From Euglena gracilis (lineage: Eukaryota; Euglenida; Euglenophyceae; Euglenales): a DNA stretch of 64,000 bases. The stretch is from contig CP154956.1 of assembly GCA_039621445.1 (NCBI GenBank), positions 66,294,257-66,358,256 of the forward strand, given 5' to 3'. This document shows positions 62,701-64,000 of the stretch, one piece after another; position 1 is the stretch's first letter, and every line of letters begins with the position of its first letter. The notes under the pieces are model-generated. The model did no database searches and was not told where the DNA came from. It saw only the letters and a program-made list of their open reading frames with translations. The translations under genes and the position numbers were made by a program.

Positions 62701-63022
62701 TCTGCTTTTCCGATCCACAGGGAGACATGGGAGACACAGGGATCTACAAGTTCTTCGAAAGCCATCGATGCAATGCCCTGTGCAAGTTCTTCGGGCTGAA
62801 CCCATCTCCTTTCGCACAGCCGAAAGCCTCGCATTCAGGCACCCGCATTGGCGCGGCAGCCTTGACCAACGTCCCGGCGCCTCTGATCAGTCCAAGCCAC
62901 AGTGGCGTCCACCTGTCAACCAACATGGGGTACCCCCTCCTGTCCTTGCCATCAGCTGCGTATCCAAAGGTCACATATTCCTCAGGCACTTCTTCGCAGC
63001 TCAATGACTTCTTGGATTCCAG
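44765..63022 (+). CDS. Alpha-kinase family protein, 3'-partial gene span
   Basis: Seven exons in the window: 44765-44777, 44824-44954, 45002-45095, 45142-45291, 45334-45434, 62226-62360 and 62721-63022; the last ends in phase 2 at GT, so the gene continues beyond the window. The 308 codons form an alpha-kinase (MHCK/eEF2 kinase/VwkA-type atypical protein kinase) domain. The N-lobe reads RLDPTVIAEGTNRLVYN with SKVAKAAKSS as the nucleotide-binding Lys strand, then FNSLGAPKKVNFIDTC, LEGTYKKYSNNFGYVDKED, RNTPQAFSHFTFQYT, IVVDIQGVKDVYTDPQIHS, the G-rich loop GQGDMGDTG, and the zinc-binding HRCNALC. A Ser/Pro-rich tail follows. Introns are 46, 47, 46, 42, 16791 and 360 nt. Confidence 0.92.
44824..44954 (+). 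CDS. Alpha-kinase exon 2
   Basis: After GGGAATGCAG. Encodes VQSTRASGQLGGTEKALKHE through KWEVTTIFVRLDPTVIAE. Phase 0 end before GTTTAC. Confidence 0.85.
45002..45095 (+). CDS. Alpha-kinase exon 3 (N-lobe)
   Basis: After ACTTTTCAAG. Encodes GTNRLVYNITDLSAPKGKQ and SKVAKAAKSSAE. The 47-nt intron before it and the 46-nt intron after it remove what would otherwise be frameshifts and a stop. Confidence 0.88.
45142..45291 (+). CDS. Alpha-kinase exon 4
   Basis: After TCTATCTCAG. Encodes RQETFKAVVMQKRCQRLAEK, then FNSLGAPKKVNFIDTCIVEF and RPADHTG. Phase 1 end before GTACAG. Confidence 0.9.
45334..45434 (+). CDS. Alpha-kinase exon 5
   Basis: After TCATCTCCAG. Encodes HPIMIMEPRLEGTYKKYSNN, FGYVDKED and RNTPQ. 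Ends in phase 0 before GTGTGTCACG, in the middle of the conserved TPQ|AFSHF motif. Confidence 0.92.
45778..45999. mobile_element. 222-bp near-perfect foldback
   Basis: Arms ACTTATCTGTTATCGCACGA..GGCCATGT and ACATGGCC..GTGTGATAACAGATAAGT pair over ~105 bp around a loop of about 6 nt. A TTATCGCACGACACCTT unit is repeated within the left arm. No gene. Confidence 0.85.
46000..48007. other. Kinase intron segment, no gene
   Basis: Holds C/G-run blocks around 46050-46300, and two AACATGTTTTTTTT/AAAAAACAAAAAAAACGTC blocks (47350-47405 and 47915-47990) as direct repeats about 580 bp apart. No conserved protein recognised. Confidence 0.4.
48190..48778 (+). repeat. Dispersed repeat, copy 2 (inside element C)
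   Basis: Inverse of 23700-24270 and 50425-50945. Contains GAAAGCTCTTCTCAAGGGCTTTT-type blocks and ACGCCGGTTCGGGCGTGAAG at its right end. Confidence 0.7.
48779..48829 (-). pseudogene. N-terminal remnant of PHD-finger protein in element C
   Basis: MAKKATNTMDRMLPQPP aligns with the start of the element A protein (KKTANSVDRMLPRPP). Truncated after 17-20 codons by the dispersed repeat 48190-48778. Confidence 0.7.
49296..50355. mobile_element. Gene-less hairpin element adjoining copy C
   Basis: Termini AAAAATCGTGGG(C)TATAACCCG and CGGGTTATGCCCACGATTTTT. Inside the left end is a palindrome TATAACGGGTCAAGGGCGCC plus complement (49328-49375); then GGTGTAACCGC tandem repeats at 49395-49437 and in inverse at 50273-50318. 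It starts 1 bp after element C ends. No gene. Confidence 0.7.
50425..50945 (-). repeat. Dispersed repeat, copy 3
   Basis: Same family as 23690-24548 (same orientation) and 48190-48778 (opposite). Confidence 0.7.
51010..51260. repeat. Left member of inverted pair flanking the Ty3/telomere-like block
   Basis: Matches 56440-56700 in inverse: CGATCCCGGAGGTCGGGCCG, a GGAGGTCGGGCCGACC palindrome (51106-51138) and ACACATTGGAATGA. Confidence 0.75.
51300..51615. repeat. GTGTGTGCAAGGCAAGG direct repeats
   Basis: Three units containing TGTGTGTGCAAGGCAAGG and GGCCAAAACGCGC(A/C)CCC, separated by GGCCTACGGCCTCCTCC and C/G runs. Related to 38340-38540 and 43660-43860. Confidence 0.7.
51618..52530 (+). repeat. 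Degenerate telomere-like array 1 (CCCTAA, C-rich on plus)
   Basis: About 0.9 kb of CCCTAA hexamers mixed with CCGTAT, CTCTAA, CCATAA and CCAAAC variants in 6-nt register. The long T/L/V- or R/L/G-rich frames here are products of the 6-nt period. Interstitial, within the alpha-kinase intron. Confidence 0.92.
52545..53831 (-). pseudogene. Ty3-like reverse transcriptase-RNase H, truncated and frameshifted
   Basis: The minus strand reads LAGERREAHAKLIDDVVKSG, shifts frame near 53680, then WNTPSFPVPKKRPGEYRLAQ, LDLTDGFHQMPM (first catalytic Asp), GLKNAGAQFQRMM, YIDDIIV (catalytic pair) and ITEVRGFLGLCNYF. A ~30-nt stretch near 53155-53190 is out of frame on both sides of VEFCGH, showing two compensating indels. 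RNase H follows (MRCDASDFAIGAVLEQ, PREKETYAIVAALRKWA, VTDHRSLQNW) and is cut within a hairpin next to the telomere-like array. No integrase or LTR was found. Confidence 0.88.
53840..54547. mobile_element. hAT-type MITE, outer of a nested pair, exact 8-bp target duplication
   Basis: Termini CAGGGGTTTTTTTAG and TTTAAAAAACCCCTG; flanks CTCCAAAC at 53832-53839 and 54548-54555. It interrupts the Ty3-like element upstream of RT and itself contains the element 53881-54324. Confidence 0.92.
53881..54324. mobile_element. hAT-type MITE, inner of a nested pair, exact 8-bp target duplication
   Basis: Termini CAGGGTTCGATATAAGGA and CCTTATATCGAACCCTG; flanks GGGGAGGG at 53873-53880 and 54325-54332. The body has TCCGGCGCTTCGCGCCG and C/G runs. 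No gene. Confidence 0.92.
54646..55293 (-). CDS. Adenine-methyltransferase-like region of the Ty3-like element
   Basis: 215-codon open frame with DAFSEESMARFCRWW, then DAFSQPW, LWLNPPFELFNQAL and AHAVLVMPEWEDKDY. The NPPF box and the following V-L-V-x-P-x-W strand resemble the DNA N6-adenine methyltransferase-like region of DIRS pol (NPPW at 15.07 kb) and of some LTR retrotransposons. It lies upstream of RT on the same strand. A linker (ERLKKELFAEF) continues in another frame toward the RT, so the frame is probably part of a broken polyprotein. Activity is unknown. Confidence 0.65.
   Translation of the reverse strand: MDAFSEESMARFCRWWGPGSSESEDAFSQPWGSEVLWLNPPFELFNQALDKVEKDRAHAVLVMPEWEDKDYFVRAQEMAVKSVHYPWGSSVFELRSKPLQHTRWPVWFMLLCGDRGRWGFRGGEVPPPVSEPDPALFRAVEEVRCMRLVAQPRVSFKMAWGRKGERVRQCNPVEDPESDGACAKETEWEVPVYVPHKRTSTQRKGLLNRPTQRRG
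55311..55611. mobile_element. Palindrome-ended MITE (AGATCTGGCCTGGGG family), copy 2
   Basis: Ends AGATCTGGCCTGGGGGG and CCCCCCAGGCCAGATCT; each arm has the perfect 26-bp palindrome GTGGGCCGACCCT plus complement (55339-55364 and 55550-55575) and GGTCGCCAAAGGTCG. The interior matches 37500-37650 in inverse. It interrupts the upstream part of the Ty3-like element. Confidence 0.82.
55612..56125 (-). other. Putative 5' part of the Ty3-like element
   Basis: Minus-strand frames (ELAYRLPPNLVEYVTGLGG; CEVQIPMGRKTAHLGLVF; PNIVHVSQPMLGS) have coding-like composition and precede the methyltransferase-like region, but no gag or protease motif could be named. G-runs break the frame. Position is the main argument. 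Confidence 0.35.
56127..56425 (+). repeat. Degenerate telomere-like array 2 (C-rich on plus)
   Basis: ~300 bp of CCCTAA and variants in the same orientation as array 1; the Ty3-like remnant lies between the two arrays. Confidence 0.9.
56440..56700. repeat. Right member of inverted pair flanking the Ty3/telomere-like block
   Basis: Inverse of 51010-51260, with its own palindrome GGAGGTCGGGCCGACC plus complement (56568-56600). Confidence 0.75.
56765..56873. repeat. 48-bp-arm inverted repeat
   Basis: Arms 56765-56812 and 56826-56873, spacer 13 bp, built from CGCCGGTTTGGGCGTGAAG-type sequence; nearly identical to the hairpin at 24440-24548. Confidence 0.88.
56890..57623. other. Kinase intron segment, no gene
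   Basis: Non-repetitive apart from G runs at 56900-56945. No conserved frame recognised. Confidence 0.35.
57624..58026. mobile_element. hAT-type MITE with exact 8-bp target duplication
   Basis: Termini CAGGGTTCGATATAAGGA and CCTTATATCGAACCCTG; flanks CTTGGGCC at 57616-57623 and 58027-58034. Same family as 53881-54324. Confidence 0.93.
58411..58932. mobile_element. hAT-type element carrying an exon-like frame
   Basis: Termini CAGACCACTCCTTAGTGTG and its complement; flanks GGGCAGCC at 58403-58410 and 58933-58940. Inside each end are direct repeats of TGTGTATCGCCAAAAAAAA and TTTTGTGTTCCCCTGTG. The centre (58600-58755) is an open frame bounded by splice-like signals. Confidence 0.85.
58601..58755 (+). 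other. Exon-like segment inside hAT-type element
   Basis: CCTCCCTCCGCAG precedes and GTAAGAG follows a stop-free segment reading IKQICLSSFTSSRERAETEE, a Ser-rich stretch and NPPPNKKIKLPG. Base composition is unlike the flanks. It may be a captured host exon or a remnant of the element's own gene. It cannot be a needed exon of the alpha-kinase, whose flanking exons already join without a gap. No homologue recognised. Confidence 0.5.
58941..60090. other. Kinase intron segment, no supported gene
   Basis: A short open frame at 59213-59400 (DEYMMAFAQWMLCMNALFD) looks protein-like but has no clear splice borders or homologue. A GCTCTTATCTCTTTGGAGAAAG tract near 59408 belongs to a small dispersed repeat also seen at 1970, 36495 and 39243. 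Confidence 0.35.
60091..60584. mobile_element. hAT-type MITE with exact 8-bp target duplication
   Basis: Termini CAGGGAATTTCTTAAG and CTTAAGAAATTCCCTG; flanks GTGGGAGC at 60083-60090 and 60585-60592. The body has repeated CCAGCCGGCCGCAGGCCGG units and CCAGCAGCTCAAATCCAGC. Confidence 0.93.
60593..62225. other. 3' part of kinase intron 5, no gene
   Basis: Mostly non-repetitive with a C/G-run block near 61700. It includes a short pyrimidine-rich approach to the acceptor TTTTTTTGTGCCCCGCAG. Confidence 0.4.
62226..62360 (+). CDS. Alpha-kinase exon 6 (catalytic core)
   Basis: Encodes AFSHFTFQYTNSKMIVVDIQ, GVKDVYTDPQIHS and PPIWGQ. Phase 0 at both ends; donor GTGTGT. Confidence 0.95.
62361..62720 (+). 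other. Alpha-kinase intron 6, 360 nt
   Basis: GTGTGT...GATCCACAG, non-repetitive apart from one C run. Confidence 0.85.
62721..63022 (+). CDS. Alpha-kinase exon 7 (zinc site and tail)
   Basis: Encodes GDMGDTGIYKFFESHRCNAL, CKFFGLNPSPFAQP and a Ser/Thr/Pro-rich tail ending QLNDFLDS. Ends in phase 2 at AG|GTGTGT; reading on through the intron is possible but gives repeat-derived sequence. Confidence 0.9.
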
Positions 63023-64000
63023 GTGTGTCATCATCCAACGGTCATTAAGCATTGCAGGGTCATTAAGCATTGCAGGATCAATGTTGCCAATTTTATGCAC
63101 AGCGTTGTGTCAGGCTTCATTTTTAGTCGGAAGGGTGGTTGGGACCAGGCTTCTAAGTCAGAAGACCCTCCCCAATGGGGGGGGTCTGGGGCCAGACCCA
63201 GGGGGGGGGGTTCCCTGGCCGGAGGCCCAGGTAGGGGTTTTGGCGCGAAGCACCGCAAAACATTTTTTGGGAAATACCCTCAGATGGCCCGATTTTTGGG
63301 GGGTCCCATGCCGGCCTGGGAGGGTGGGGGGGGGCAGTCTATTGCTAAGGGTTCACAGTACCCCCCTAGGGGGGGGGGGGCTGGACCTGCAGCTAGTCCA
63401 AACTTGGCTGGCGGAAATCCTAGCAGACCCGGGGGGGGGGGGCTGGCAGGGCTAGCTAGTGGAAAATTTCTTTCCAGTGGCGCAGCGCCGAAACTTTTTG
63501 GGACCCCCCAAACTGGCCCAAAATGCCCATTTTGGCCATTTTTGGGGGATTTTTTTTGAACAAAGTCAGCCAGAAATGCATTAAAAACCTCATTTCCACC
63601 TCGGCGCGCACCGCCCGAGGAAAATTTTTTCCCAGTCTGGGTGACCCCCGGACCCCCCTGGGGGGGTTGGGGGGGCCAAGCTGGTCCATTTTTTCCAGTG
63701 TCTAGTGTCAAATGGCTGGTCAGTGGACCCACAGCTCCACGCCAGGCTGCGTGCCCCCCCCCTGTTGGCAGGAGCCAAGGTTTTTTTGAGAAATGGGTCC
63801 AAAAAGGCAAAAATGGTGTTTTGGGGGGTTTCGCCTCCAAATTTTTAGCAAAATTGCAACACGGCTGTATTTGGGGGGGTGCAACGTTTGCTAAACCCCC
63901 CCTGAATAGAAGCCCCCGGGGGCCACTATTCGGAACGTTGGTGGAAAATCGAGGGGGGGGGCTTCTATTCAGGGGGGGGGGGCATTATTCGGAAAATTTA
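63023..64000 (+). other. Start of next alpha-kinase intron, G-run repeats
   Basis: GTGTGTCATC donor, a short GGTCATTAAGCATTGCAG duplication (63040-63077), then blocks of G runs with GGCGCAGCGCC-type centres. No exon recognised before the window ends. Confidence 0.5.

Overview
This is a eukaryotic (protist-like) nuclear window from a repeat-swollen genome. It has spliceosomal introns, DIRS and Ty3-type retroelements, many small inverted-repeat elements, interstitial telomere-like arrays and countless runs of 7 or more G or C. No rRNA, tRNA, operon or CRISPR signal was seen. The lineage cannot be fixed from the sequence.

Three host genes can be assembled exon by exon. (1) <4593-8354, plus strand: the 3' part of a type I DAHP-synthase-like gene, entering the window inside an intron. 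Two catalytic positions look substituted. (2) 18574-44569, minus strand: a complete COP9 signalosome subunit 6 (CSN6) gene with 7 exons and 316 codons spread over 26 kb, including one intron of 20.6 kb. (3) 44765->63022, plus strand: an alpha-kinase gene with 7 exons in the window and an intron of 16.8 kb cutting the catalytic domain. CSN6 and the kinase are head to head with 195 bp between start codons; the DAHP-synthase-like gene and CSN6 converge. Only about 4% of the window is host coding sequence. Introns fall into two classes: 42-47 nt, and 0.1-20.6 kb filled with mobile DNA.

The intergenic stretch 8.4-18.5 kb holds a 4.8-kb DIRS retrotransposon (11776-16580) with inverted termini, an internal complementary region, gag-like, RT-RNase H-methyltransferase and tyrosine recombinase regions, broken by a 322-bp tandem duplication, frameshifts and an RT deletion. 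Relics of a sister DIRS family lie on its left.

The giant CSN6 intron carries what I consider the new system: 1.3-1.5-kb elements with terminal inverted repeats and stacks of hairpins or short repeats just inside them, carrying a gene for a small protein with a C-terminal C4HC3 (PHD-type) finger. Copy A (30731-32225) has an intact 244-aa frame; copy B (33065-34386) is a frameshifted relative with unrelated-looking ends; copy C (48008-49294, in the kinase intron) keeps only the gene start. Scattered fragments lie at 39.1-40.1 and 42.9 kb, and gene-less elements with similar architecture at 49296-50355 and 40548-42041.

The kinase intron also holds a Ty3-like element (52.5-56.1 kb) with an adenine-methyltransferase-like region upstream of RT, lying between two telomere-like arrays, and several hAT-type miniature elements with 8-bp target duplications, including a nested pair and one that contains an exon-like open frame.
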